Source of the DNA: Thermoplasmata archaeon
GTDB lineage: Archaea; Thermoplasmatota; Thermoplasmata; Thermoplasmatales; Thermoplasmataceae
NCBI GenBank assembly: GCA_021806345.1
Contig: JAJZXP010000264.1
Coordinates: 1 to 10,230 of the forward strand
Direction of reading: 5' to 3'
DNA: 10,230 nt
Under the pieces are notes generated by a model. The model saw only the letters and a program-made list of their open reading frames with translations, did no database searches and was not told the origin of the DNA. Position 1 is the first letter of the stretch. Each line of letters opens with the position of its first letter. The translations under genes were made by a program, and so were the position numbers. Positions 1 to 5,298 of the stretch are shown piece by piece.

Positions 1-146
1 TGCTTATGCGTGTTTGCGAAAAGGCAGAGAAGGGATAATCCGCCCCGGTCTTTAGGATATGTTCATAAATGAGGTGGTATTAGGAATGTAACAACGGAAG
101 GCTGACCTGAGAATTTACATGCGTGAGAATTTACATGCGTGTGTGT
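1..146. other. Left flank, no assignable gene
   Basis: No gene can be assigned with confidence. A plus-strand frame is open from base 1 to a TGA at 70-72 (23 codons) and could be the end of a gene entering from the left, but I do not recognise it. The transposase reading frame on the minus strand stays open to 63, but beyond about 147 its residues (rich in H, T, N and V) no longer look like the transposase family. This is therefore foreign or rearranged DNA joined to the transposase remnant. Confidence 0.3.
109..140. repeat. 16-bp perfect tandem duplication at the transposase break
   Basis: The unit GAGAATTTACATGCGT occurs at 109-124 and again at 125-140 with no spacer. It lies directly beside the point (about 147) where transposase homology ends, followed by a short GT-rich stretch (GTGTGTGTG). 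A tandem duplication at a breakpoint is what a replication slip or an imprecise rearrangement would leave. It could also be a duplicated target site, but no second element end is visible. Confidence 0.75.
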
Positions 147-854
147 GAATGTTTTCACATCATTTGTATTGCCATGGAATACCTCTATGGATATGGGCCA
201 TCCATCATCATCGGTGAGGAGACCGATTACTATTTGCATCTTTCCCTTCTTTTTGTCACGGTTGTATCCGAAATCACCGTATTCATTCTTCATACCCTCA
301 AGGTATGATGAAGTGACATCATACAGGTATAGAACAGGTTTCTTTTCTCCATATCTTGAATTGAATAATCTCTTTTCAATTATTCTCTGATGTGATTCAA
401 TCCAGTCCATTGCACGATACAGAACATCCTCATTGAAATCAGGCAGGTTGAGAATGCTCACAGCAGCATGTCTCTGTGCCAGTCTCACATTGGCCATTCT
501 TGATCCGGGTTCTATAAGTCTGGCAAGGATCATCCACAGAGACAGTTTGGCCATATCACTGTTGCCAAGTGCCTTAACTATGCTCAGATCCTGTGCAACC
601 CTGTTCAGTGTATATACCGAACCTATGGATAATCCCTGTTTTGAAACTATCTCATTCTTATCCGTGAGTATGTCTGATATATTCCCTTTGTATTTCAGTG
701 CAAGTTTTATTGCCTGTATCTCCTCGGGAGAACATTTCGATATGTTGGCAATGGTTCTGTGCTTAACCTTTCCATTCTCTAGATGTGAATCTCTGATAAG
801 GTAACGTGTGTATACCTTATCGCCAACCTTCTTTGTTATCGTATCGACATACAC
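147..854 (-). pseudogene. IS1634/IS4-type DDE transposase, truncated
   Basis: This is the N-terminal part of an insertion-sequence transposase. The family cuts and joins DNA at element ends with a DDE active site on an RNase H-like fold. About 236 residues are family-like. The N-terminal region resembles the usual start of IS1634 proteins (MYVDTITKKVGDKVYTRYLI). Residues 175-187 (LYLYDVTSSYLEG) carry the likely first catalytic Asp (D179), and residues 195-230 (FGYNRDKKKGK, then GLLTDDDGWPISIEVFHGNT) are the conserved block leading to the second Asp region. After F236 the sequence turns into low-complexity residues and stops at 63. Family members usually exceed 500 residues, so the second half, including the late acidic residue, is missing and the protein should be inactive. 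The start ATG is at 852-854. No terminal inverted repeats were found. It sits back to back with the integrase gene and may mark the left edge of the element or a later insertion. Confidence 0.8.
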
Positions 855-936
855 AGTATGGATATGAGATTATAGTTTATACATGTTTCGTAGTATCGTG
901 GGTATTTATCATATATTATATTACAAAACTCCTTCA

Positions 937-944
937 GTTAAATA
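937..944 (+). promoter_or_regulatory. Probable TATA box of the integrase gene
   Basis: GTTAAATA lies about 20-27 bases before the integrase ATG at 964, the spacing of a leaderless archaeal transcript. A second A+T-rich candidate, CATATATTATA at 910-920, would give a leader of roughly 20 bases. No GGAGG-like ribosome site precedes the ATG, which favours leaderless translation. Confidence 0.4.
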
Positions 945-963
945 CGGGATAATATGATAAATT

Positions 964-2232
964 ATGTGGTTAAATTCTGTGGAAGATTCGTTACAGCAAG
1001 GATCTAAAATCACAGGAGACGTTTATCTAAGGACCCTTGGCCTTTATTGTAAGTCTAACAATAAACCCCCTGAACAAATAGTAGAAGACGCAGAAAAGGG
1101 AACTTTAAAGCGGGATTTCATGGACTTCGTGCTAAGAATGGGAGATCAGAATAAGGCGGGATCCTACATAATAAGATTTAAAAAAGTGTTAACTTCCTGG
1201 GTAGCATTCAACGATAGGGATGCCAATCTTAAGAGTGTTAAGGTCCAGGGTGCAAATATATCCCCTACACTGGTTAATGAAAGGCCGCCATTGAAGTATG
1301 AGATAGATGCCATTCTAAGAGCTGCAACCATAAGAGGAAGGGCTGTTATATCTCTTCTCGCATTTTCCGGACTAAGGCCTGAAACTTTAGGCAATTACGA
1401 TGGGTCAGATGCATTGAAGATCAAGGATATTGAAGGTTTGATGATTACCAAGGATGGCGTTGAGTTCAAAGAGTTTCCTGCCCTCCTTAAGGTAAGGCAA
1501 TCAAAAGTGCAGCTGTCAAAAAAAGGGCATAGCTATTTCACATTCATACCGGAGCAATCAGGGAAATATATCAAGGACTACTTAGATTCGAGACTGAGAT
1601 CGGGGGAACAACTTAACGAAGAATCGCCAATAATCAGGAGCGATTCGAGAGGATCAAACACGAAAAATAAAGAAATTATCAGCACAGCTTTTATTCTTAG
1701 GGATGTTAGATATGCCATAAGGAAAGCGGGTTTAAACTTTAGGCCTTATGCCTTAAGGGTTTATTGGGCCAGTTCTATGGATGTAGCCGAGGCTAAGGGC
1801 ATAGTATCACACAACTGGAGAGAGTTCTGGATGGGACATACTGGAGATATATCGGCAAGATATTCGACAAATAAGGTGCTTCCGGAAGATACCATCAATG
1901 CAATGAGAGAGGTATATCATAAATGCGAGCCTCATCTGGTTACTGAACTAATGAATATAAACCAGGAAGATGCAAGGAAGATATTCAGGATAGAACTGTT
2001 ATCTTCCATAGTTGGCCTAAACCAAGAAGAAATAGACAGGATTGACCCAATGAACATGAGTGACGAGGACTTTAGGAATATTGTGAAAAAGAGCTTTATT
2101 GGAGCTATCACAGGAAATGGCACAAGGCAGAAGATAGTATCTGAAAGAGAAGTGGAAGAATACATGGAAAAAGGCTTTGAAGTTTTTACAACCTTGCCAT
2201 CTGGCAAGATAGTTATGAAAATTCCTGTTTGA
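964..2232 (+). CDS. Archaeal tyrosine recombinase (integrase)
   Basis: A site-specific recombinase that integrates or excises DNA through a covalent 3'-phosphotyrosine intermediate. It has 422 residues. Residues about 8-95 form a helical core-binding (SAM-like) domain. The catalytic domain starts near 108. Visible active-site residues are R138 (LAFSGLRPETLG), a lysine candidate K187 or K188 (SKKGHS hairpin), R265 in RPYALRVYWAS, H292 in FWMGHTGDISARYST, and the nucleophile Y300 in the same block. The usual HxxR box reads Y262-A-L-R265. As I recall, a Tyr at this place is typical of an archaeal integrase subgroup and does not indicate damage. A C-terminal tail of about 90 residues follows. The ATG at 964 is the first in frame, because TGA and TAA stops lie immediately upstream. 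The gene is complete, so it has not been split by integration as in SSV1-type integrases. It is probably the integrase of the element that spans this window. Confidence 0.92.
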   Translation: MWLNSVEDSLQQGSKITGDVYLRTLGLYCKSNNKPPEQIVEDAEKGTLKRDFMDFVLRMGDQNKAGSYIIRFKKVLTSWVAFNDRDANLKSVKVQGANISPTLVNERPPLKYEIDAILRAATIRGRAVISLLAFSGLRPETLGNYDGSDALKIKDIEGLMITKDGVEFKEFPALLKVRQSKVQLSKKGHSYFTFIPEQSGKYIKDYLDSRLRSGEQLNEESPIIRSDSRGSNTKNKEIISTAFILRDVRYAIRKAGLNFRPYALRVYWASSMDVAEAKGIVSHNWREFWMGHTGDISARYSTNKVLPEDTINAMREVYHKCEPHLVTELMNINQEDARKIFRIELLSSIVGLNQEEIDRIDPMNMSDEDFRNIVKKSFIGAITGNGTRQKIVSEREVEEYMEKGFEVFTTLPSGKIVMKIPV

Positions 2233-2313
2233 TTTTTGTTACTAATCAGAAAAAAATTCGATTGATAATTTCTGGCCAGATTGGATCATCATGTTCCTTG
2301 GAACAGGTAAAGG

Positions 2314-2434
2314 CATAACATGACAATATTTCAGTCTTTAAATATGTTTCTTTCTAATAGGATCAGAGATCTCTTACTGGCCAATGGAGATGGTATATAA
2401 ACAAACATAGAGATCTTAATTCATAACATGACAA
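2314..2434. repeat. 13-bp direct repeat CATAACATGACAA, two copies
   Basis: The copies at 2314-2326 and 2422-2434 are identical and 108 bp apart. The first precedes one TATA-like sequence (2334-2343). The second lies about 20-30 bp after another (2393-2400), where transcription would begin, and overlaps the TGACA/TGTCA dyad cluster. The placement suggests regulator binding sites. The regulator is unknown. Confidence 0.65.
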
Positions 2435-2453
2435 AATGTCAATTTTGACATGT
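2426..2453. promoter_or_regulatory. Symmetric TGACA/TGTCA cluster, likely operator
   Basis: TGACA (2429-2433), TGTCA (2437-2441) and TGACA (2446-2450) alternate in orientation. The outer ends ACATG (2426-2430) and CATGT (2449-2453) are also inverted, and the inner part TGTCAA-TT-TTGACA is a perfect dyad. Such overlapping half-sites are typical of binding by a dimeric regulator. It lies just downstream of the TATA-like sequence at 2393-2400. Confidence 0.45.
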
Positions 2454-2610
2454 TTAATCGAAATAAACCAGAACTTTCAGTTATTCGAACATCCCAGGAT
2501 ACCATGGTATGTTTATCTCCCATCTAATACCTGAAATCTCAACCCTGAGGTATTTCTCATCTCATTGGGTGACTAATTACTCTCCGAAGATCATTCGTAG
2601 CCCTTAATCA

Positions 2611-2620
2611 GTTTATAAAT
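2611..2620 (+). promoter_or_regulatory. Probable TATA box of the zinc-ribbon gene
   Basis: GTTTATAAAT would place the transcription start near 2640 and leave a leader of about 40 bases before the ATG at 2680. GGTGAT abuts that ATG and is unusually close for a ribosome site. Confidence 0.4.
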
Positions 2621-2679
2621 TTGACAGGAATAAAAATAAAACAGCACAAGGGTTATAACGCATACACAAATCTGGTGAT

Positions 2680-2937
2680 ATGGAGCCGGGCCCCCAACTC
2701 AAAATCGGGAAACGAAAGCAGCAGGGACGGGGGTATACCGGGAAAAAATACCAGGCATGTCCAAATTGTTCAGAATATTACCTGAGGGGCATGTATGTAC
2801 TTGACAGGAATGGACAAAAGAGCAAATGGATCAAGATCGGGCTTTATTGTGAGGGATGTGGGATGTCATGGACATACCGGATGAAAGAGAACTTTATCAA
2901 GAGGGCCTTGATTATGATATCTAATTTGGTTGCTTGA
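2680..2937 (+). CDS. Small zinc-ribbon protein
   Basis: An 85-residue protein of unknown role. The basic N-terminus (KIGKRKQQGRGYTGKKY) leads into a four-cysteine zinc ribbon made of C27-P-N-C30 and C57-E-G-C60, separated by 26 residues, with the second knuckle continuing CEGCGMSW. This spacing is that of a classical zinc ribbon as found in archaeal transcription factors and many small archaeal DNA- or RNA-binding proteins. The basic tail before the ribbon fits nucleic-acid contact. The ATG at 2680 is the first in frame, since a TAA lies 24 bases upstream. It is in the same direction as the integrase but 447 bp away behind its own probable promoter. A transcription-related role is an inference from the fold alone. 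Confidence 0.75.
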   Translation: MEPGPQLKIGKRKQQGRGYTGKKYQACPNCSEYYLRGMYVLDRNGQKSKWIKIGLYCEGCGMSWTYRMKENFIKRALIMISNLVA

Positions 2938-2945
2938 TCGTTGAA

Positions 2946-3047
2946 TCAGATTACCCCTATACCTAGAAGAATCAAACTGATACCGAACATCAGTCCAACG
3001 AAATACAACGCTTCTACTATATCAAATCTTTTTTTCTCGCTGTACAT
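2946..3047 (-). CDS. 33-residue single-span membrane peptide (copy 1)
   Basis: The frame reads MYSEKKRFDIVEALYFVGLM followed by FGISLILLGIGVI and a TGA stop. A short positively charged head (K5, K6, R7) precedes a hydrophobic helix of about 20 residues running to the C-terminus, so a single membrane span with the head inside the cell is likely. A TATA-like sequence (TATATAAAAG, plus-strand 3061-3070) lies about 20 bases upstream of the ATG. The peptide has the same length and the same MY-x-x-K-x-R-F opening as the peptide at 3287-3388, which is the main argument that both are real genes. Its function is unknown. It faces the zinc-ribbon gene tail to tail, with 8 bases between their stops. Confidence 0.5.
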   Translation of the reverse strand: MYSEKKRFDIVEALYFVGLMFGISLILLGIGVI

Positions 3048-3089
3048 AATACATCATTAACTTTTATATATTAAGGTTATTGCATTTCC

Positions 3090-3256
3090 TTACAGTTTCC
3101 CTGAGATCTCAGTGATCAGCCATCTTGCATTGTTCATCACCCGATCAAGGTTCTCCTTTCCAAGCCCCTTTCCTGAGGGTTTCCCAGTGGTGCTTGGATA
3201 TAACGGGTTCGGGGTGTCGGAGGAGGAGTTGTTTTGCCGCTACCTTTCTTTGACAC
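3090..3256 (-). pseudogene. Small Ser/Gly/Lys-rich gene with an apparent -1 frame break
   Basis: Two overlapping minus-strand frames join into one sensible 55-residue protein if one base is restored. The first part starts at GTG 3254-3256 and reads MSKKGSGK. After a run of four A bases (plus-strand t's near 3236) the other frame continues NNSSSDTPNPLYPSTTGKPS and then GKGLGKENLDRVMNNARWLI followed by TEISGKL and TAA at 3090-3092. The continued frame has no start codon of its own near its beginning, because a TAG closes it just upstream, yet it reads like genuine protein with a flexible Ser/Gly/Pro linker and a helical tail. The alternatives are a recent one-base deletion, a sequencing error, or programmed -1 frameshifting on the A run. 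The original first frame ends after about 39 codons. Its function is unrecognised. It lies between the two 33-residue membrane peptides. Confidence 0.35.
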
Positions 3257-3286
3257 ATTAAAGCATGTGTGAACTTTTATTAAACT

Positions 3287-3388
3287 TTACCTGATGATCA
3301 GAGCATATGCCAACATCGTAGCTCCTATGATCATGAGGCTGTATCCTATTGCTAAGTTAAAACGAGATTTGCTTTTTGTCTGATACAT
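3287..3388 (-). CDS. 33-residue single-span membrane peptide (copy 2)
   Basis: The frame reads MYQTKSKSRFNLAIGYSLMI followed by IGATMLAYALIIR and TAA. A basic head (K5, K7, R9) is followed by one hydrophobic helix (about residues 11-32) ending in a single Arg. The architecture, the length and the opening (MY, then Lys, then RF and an acidic or amide residue) match the peptide at 2946-3047, which suggests paralogues by duplication. The ATG follows a T/A-rich stretch (plus-strand 3389-3410), and the stop of the 98-residue membrane gene lies 27 bases upstream, so the two may be co-transcribed. No ribosome site is visible. Its role is unknown. Tiny membrane peptides are common in archaeal viruses and plasmids. 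Confidence 0.5.
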   Translation of the reverse strand: MYQTKSKSRFNLAIGYSLMIIGATMLAYALIIR

Positions 3389-3415
3389 ATAAAATATAAA
3401 TGATATGAGACTTAA

Positions 3416-3712
3416 TTAATTTTCCGCCTCGTGTAATACCACTGCAGATCCCCCACTAAATAGAGCTGTGCCCAACCATACCAAAGCTGCGGAGATTCGT
3501 GCAAGGTCAAGAAAATCTATAATTCCGCTGCCTGCAGGTATTGAGAATACTTCAAATGATGCAAGTAAGGATAGTAATGATATACCTCCAAGGACATGCT
3601 TCAATTTGATGTGGAATGACCTATCTGCTCTTAATTGGTTAATATTACGCAAACAAACTTGTGAGAACCGGGAACCGTTCTTTTCTGAAATTGCAACCCT
3701 CTCACTCCACAT
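3416..3712 (-). CDS. Two-span membrane protein, unknown function
   Basis: A 98-residue protein. The N-terminal 38 residues are polar and basic (MWSERVAISEKNGSRFSQVC..., HIKLKH). Two hydrophobic segments follow at about 39-58 (VLGGISLLSLLASFEVFSIP) and 70-92 (LARISAALVWLGTALFSGGS...), joined by a short loop (AGSGIIDFLD), and the protein ends AVVLHEAEN. I do not recognise a family. A partial, decayed copy of residues about 46-64 occurs at 3778-3837, so the segment has been duplicated. The start is uncertain because the ATG at 3710-3712 is the only Met and no ribosome site or clear TATA box precedes it. An overlapping plus-strand frame at 3468-3749 also stays open, but it gives a polar sequence without family character. 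Confidence 0.5.
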   Translation of the reverse strand: MWSERVAISEKNGSRFSQVCLRNINQLRADRSFHIKLKHVLGGISLLSLLASFEVFSIPAGSGIIDFLDLARISAALVWLGTALFSGGSAVVLHEAEN

Positions 3713-3777
3713 CCAGTTCTACATCCATTTCATTGTGGTATTGTATTAACCAGTGGAATACCATTCCCTCGCTGGTA

Positions 3778-3837
3778 TACCGCTGCCTGCAGGTATAGAA
3801 AATACCTCAAATGCTGCAAGGAGGGTCAATAGCTAAT
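3778..3837 (-). pseudogene. Decayed fragment duplicating the 98-residue membrane protein
   Basis: The minus strand here reads LLTLLAAFEVFSIPAGSGI, against LLSLLASFEVFSIPAGSGI in the gene at 3416-3712. The DNA matches over plus-strand 3780-3821 versus 3525-3566 with five mismatches in 42 bases, including 17 identical bases at one end. A TAG precedes the matching part, and the frame ends at TTAACC (minus-strand TAA) after about a dozen unrelated residues. Only a fragment remains, with frame damage upstream. Confidence 0.65.
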
Positions 3838-4102
3838 GCCGATATATGACACACCCTCTCACATAGATCAATTGAGGCATAATGAAAATGAAACGTCTCA
3901 GTCTCATGCACTGAGAGAACTCCTCAGATGACCATCTAAAGCATGATATCCACACTGAACGCGAGATATACAAGTTCCATATTGTAAAACTTCATGTGAT
4001 GGCGGCGGCTTTCCTATTATTATATACGCATGATTCAGCTTAACGGATCTCAGTTGAAAACAAAAACATGGCCATTCCATTATCTTAAAAGGTCAGGCCA
4101 TT
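3838..4102. other. Intergenic region downstream of the replication operon, no gene seen
   Basis: Together with the fragment above and bases 3713-3777 this forms a 390-bp stretch without an intact gene. Frames here are short (24 codons or fewer). An A+T-rich element (TATTATTATATACG, about 4015-4028) could be a plus-strand promoter, but no gene follows it. I see no clear T-run terminator for the minus-strand operon. Confidence 0.3.
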
Positions 4103-4558
4103 TTATGAAGATCCCTTTTTGAACTTCCTCAATCTATCCTTTACAGCTGCTTTATCGTCCTCAGGAAGCGATTCCCATCTTTCCCTTGCCGCCTTAATCC
4201 TCTTAAACTCAGCCTCGAGATATCCCTGGAATGGCAGCGCGTCTTTGAGATCTTCAGGCATGGATAACCAGTATTTATGCCTCGTAGCCTTAGGCATAGT
4301 GCATTTTGGATCTCCATCTGCTTCAGTCCTTGAATTAACACAGGGGTCCAATGGGCATTTAGGTGCAGAGCATGACTCAAACCTTGAGCAGAATTTCATG
4401 GATCTCATTGTTAAGGTGTCCAATGTATGGATGTTATAGCCTGCTTTTGGTTGTTTTATCCCTACTGTCAGAATTGATTGGTTATCGGTAATGATATTAT
4501 ACCTTACCTTGTCATTCAATCCTGAGAACTCGGATAATGAGGGTTGTTTTCTTTTCAT
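4103..4558 (-). CDS. Cysteine-cluster protein with CPLDP motif
   Basis: A 151-residue protein, last gene of the replication operon. The N-terminal 50 residues are a mixed region (VRYNIITDNQSILTVGIKQP). A cysteine cluster spans 57-86 with C57, C63 and C68 in CSRFESCSAPKCPLDP, then C73 and C86 in DPKCTMPKATR. The spacing C-x5-C-x4-C followed by PLDP and a later C resembles a small metal-binding module that I recall from uncharacterised prokaryotic and phage proteins. Zinc is more likely than Fe-S, but this cannot be told from the sequence. The C-terminal 45 residues are a charged helix (EAEFKRIKAARERWESLPED..., ending in a Lys-rich tail) that could bind nucleic acid. The start ATG 4556-4558 lies 45 bases after the preceding stop and lacks a GGAGG site, unlike the genes before it. 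Its function is unknown. Confidence 0.65.
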   Translation of the reverse strand: MKRKQPSLSEFSGLNDKVRYNIITDNQSILTVGIKQPKAGYNIHTLDTLTMRSMKFCSRFESCSAPKCPLDPCVNSRTEADGDPKCTMPKATRHKYWLSMPEDLKDALPFQGYLEAEFKRIKAARERWESLPEDDKAAVKDRLRKFKKGSS

Positions 4559-4580
4559 TCTTAATCACTGTGCCATTTTT

Positions 4581-4594
4581 GTTACTTCAGTAAC
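4581..4594. promoter_or_regulatory. Perfect dyad between two operon genes
   Basis: GTTACT-TC-AGTAAC is a 6-bp inverted repeat in the 45-base gap between the 117-residue and 151-residue genes. It may form a small hairpin that affects the last gene's expression, or it may be a binding site. A 12-codon frame (MKSVTEVTKMAQ, minus strand) spans it and starts at the preceding stop, which is probably chance. Confidence 0.3.
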
Positions 4595-4603
4595 AGACTT
4601 CAT

Positions 4604-4957
4604 CTAAAGATCTCCATGTTTCATCGCTAATCGTCGTGCCTCGCCCTCTCTTTCAGCAATCGAGGGATCCACTCTTAGATCTCTGCCGCATCTGTTACAG
4701 TAGTTAGCATCGGGAAGGTTGTATAGGCCGCATCCTGCACATATGCCCTTTAATGCAGCATCCCGATCCTTTCTAACTTGCTCGAATGACATTGCATAGG
4801 TTATGTGAAAGCACATATAGGAATTGCAAAGAACACAGTAAAGCAGCTTTACATCTGGATCCAGGATTATGGATCCTGTTTTTCCTGTATTGCTTTCACG
4901 CAATGAGCAAATCACTATTTTCTTTTGTTCTTCGTTTTTTATTTCTACAGTCTTCAT
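4604..4957 (-). CDS. Protein with two zinc-binding clusters
   Basis: A 117-residue protein. After a basic/acidic start (MKTVEIKNEEQKK) and a short beta-rich part there are two metal-site clusters. The first is C41-x2-C44-x4-C49-x-H51 (LYCVLCNSYMCFHITYAMS), which in its CxH ending resembles a SWIM-type zinc finger. The second is a zinc ribbon, C73-A-G-C76 and C87-N-R-C90 (GICAGCGLYNLPDANYCNRC), of the short form seen in many archaeal proteins. An acidic/basic helix ends the protein. A GGAGG ribosome site (plus-strand CCTCC at 4966-4970) sits 8 bases before the ATG and only 13 bases separate it from the preceding gene, so it is co-translated with the operon. A nucleic-acid-binding role is inferred from the clusters. 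SWIM membership is weak, because the first pair is CxxC and not CxC. Confidence 0.7.
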   Translation of the reverse strand: MKTVEIKNEEQKKIVICSLRESNTGKTGSIILDPDVKLLYCVLCNSYMCFHITYAMSFEQVRKDRDAALKGICAGCGLYNLPDANYCNRCGRDLRVDPSIAEREGEARRLAMKHGDL

Positions 4958-4970
4958 GATTTTTTCCTCC

Positions 4971-5225
4971 TTATTTCTCCTCGAATCCCAGGAAAAGAGC
5001 GTCTTCTCTCATGTTGACCATGAGCAGGGAGCAATTCCTGATTTCAAACTCATGAAGTACCAGGCGGAATAATGACCCCGAAAATAGGGACTTGTTGAGG
5101 TCCTCTTTTTTGTATTCTACTATCAGCACATCCCTTCTACCCTTCCTTACTCCCATGCCACAATTAAAGACACGGGCCAATTCTTCAACCGCTTTTTGCA
5201 AGCTTTCCATATTTTTTTCATTCAT
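4971..5225 (-). CDS. 84-residue operon protein, unknown function
   Basis: A small mixed alpha/beta protein. A predicted helix (ESLQKAVEELARVFN) is followed by a basic turn (RKGRRD) and alternating hydrophobic strands (VLIVEY, LFRLVLHEFEI, NCSLLMVNM), ending ALFLGFEEK. No family is recognised. The order helix, strand, helix, strand could suit a small replication accessory protein, but nothing in the sequence proves this. GGAGG (plus-strand CCTCC at 5238-5242) precedes the ATG by 12 bases. The ATG overlaps the end of the preceding 26-codon gene by 8 bases (ATGAATGA), indicating translational coupling. Confidence 0.65.
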   Translation of the reverse strand: MNEKNMESLQKAVEELARVFNCGMGVRKGRRDVLIVEYKKEDLNKSLFSGSLFRLVLHEFEIRNCSLLMVNMREDALFLGFEEK

Positions 5226-5298
5226 TTTCGTTCACTTCCTCCTTGAGGCTTAAGGCTGCCTCCCAGCCGTCCTGTAAAAATTTATGGACTGTGTTCAT
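5218..5298 (-). CDS. 26-residue microprotein coupled to helicase and next gene
   Basis: The frame reads MNTVHKFLQDGWEAALSLKE followed by EVNENE and TGA. It begins inside the helicase stop codon (ATGA overlap, 5295-5298) and ends overlapping the ATG of the 84-residue gene by 8 bases (5218-5225). A GGAGG site (plus-strand CCTCC at 5310-5314) lies 11 bases before the ATG. These junctions have the form of true operon junctions. The peptide is a single amphipathic helix with an acidic tail. It may be a functional peptide or may only keep ribosomes moving from the helicase gene to the next one. Confidence 0.55.
   Translation of the reverse strand: MNTVHKFLQDGWEAALSLKEEVNENE

Larger units (their letters stand above)
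2233..2679. promoter_or_regulatory. Dyad-rich intergenic region between integrase and zinc-ribbon gene
   Basis: This 447-bp stretch has no convincing gene. It contains perfect dyads at 2293-2304 (GTTCC-TT-GGAAC), 2365-2374 (AGAGATCTCT) and 2499-2510 (ATACCATGGTAT), a 7-bp-arm hairpin at 2526-2554 (AATACCT/AGGTATT, 15-nt loop), and a symmetric TGACA/TGTCA cluster at 2426-2453. The 13-mer CATAACATGACAA occurs at 2314-2326 and 2422-2434. TATA-like sequences occur at 2334-2343 (CTTTAAATAT region), 2393-2400 (TATATAAA) and 2611-2620 (GTTTATAAAT). A 25-codon frame starts at 2450 but has nothing to support it. The region could be an operator array, an origin or an attachment region; the sequence does not decide between these. 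Confidence 0.5.

Noticed and set aside
433..804. Plus-strand 123-codon frame within the transposase remnant
   Set aside because: It is a shadow of the transposase coding strand, which shows clear family motifs in the other direction.
2450..2527. 25-codon plus-strand frame in the dyad-rich region
   Set aside because: It is very short, without a domain pattern or ribosome site, and is interrupted by the palindrome at 2499-2510. It remains possible but unsupported.
3468..3749. Plus-strand 93-codon frame opposite the 98-residue membrane gene
   Set aside because: It has polar, featureless composition, whereas the minus frame gives two clean membrane helices. Conservation in the duplicated fragment does not clearly separate the two frames, so this is a preference and not a proof.
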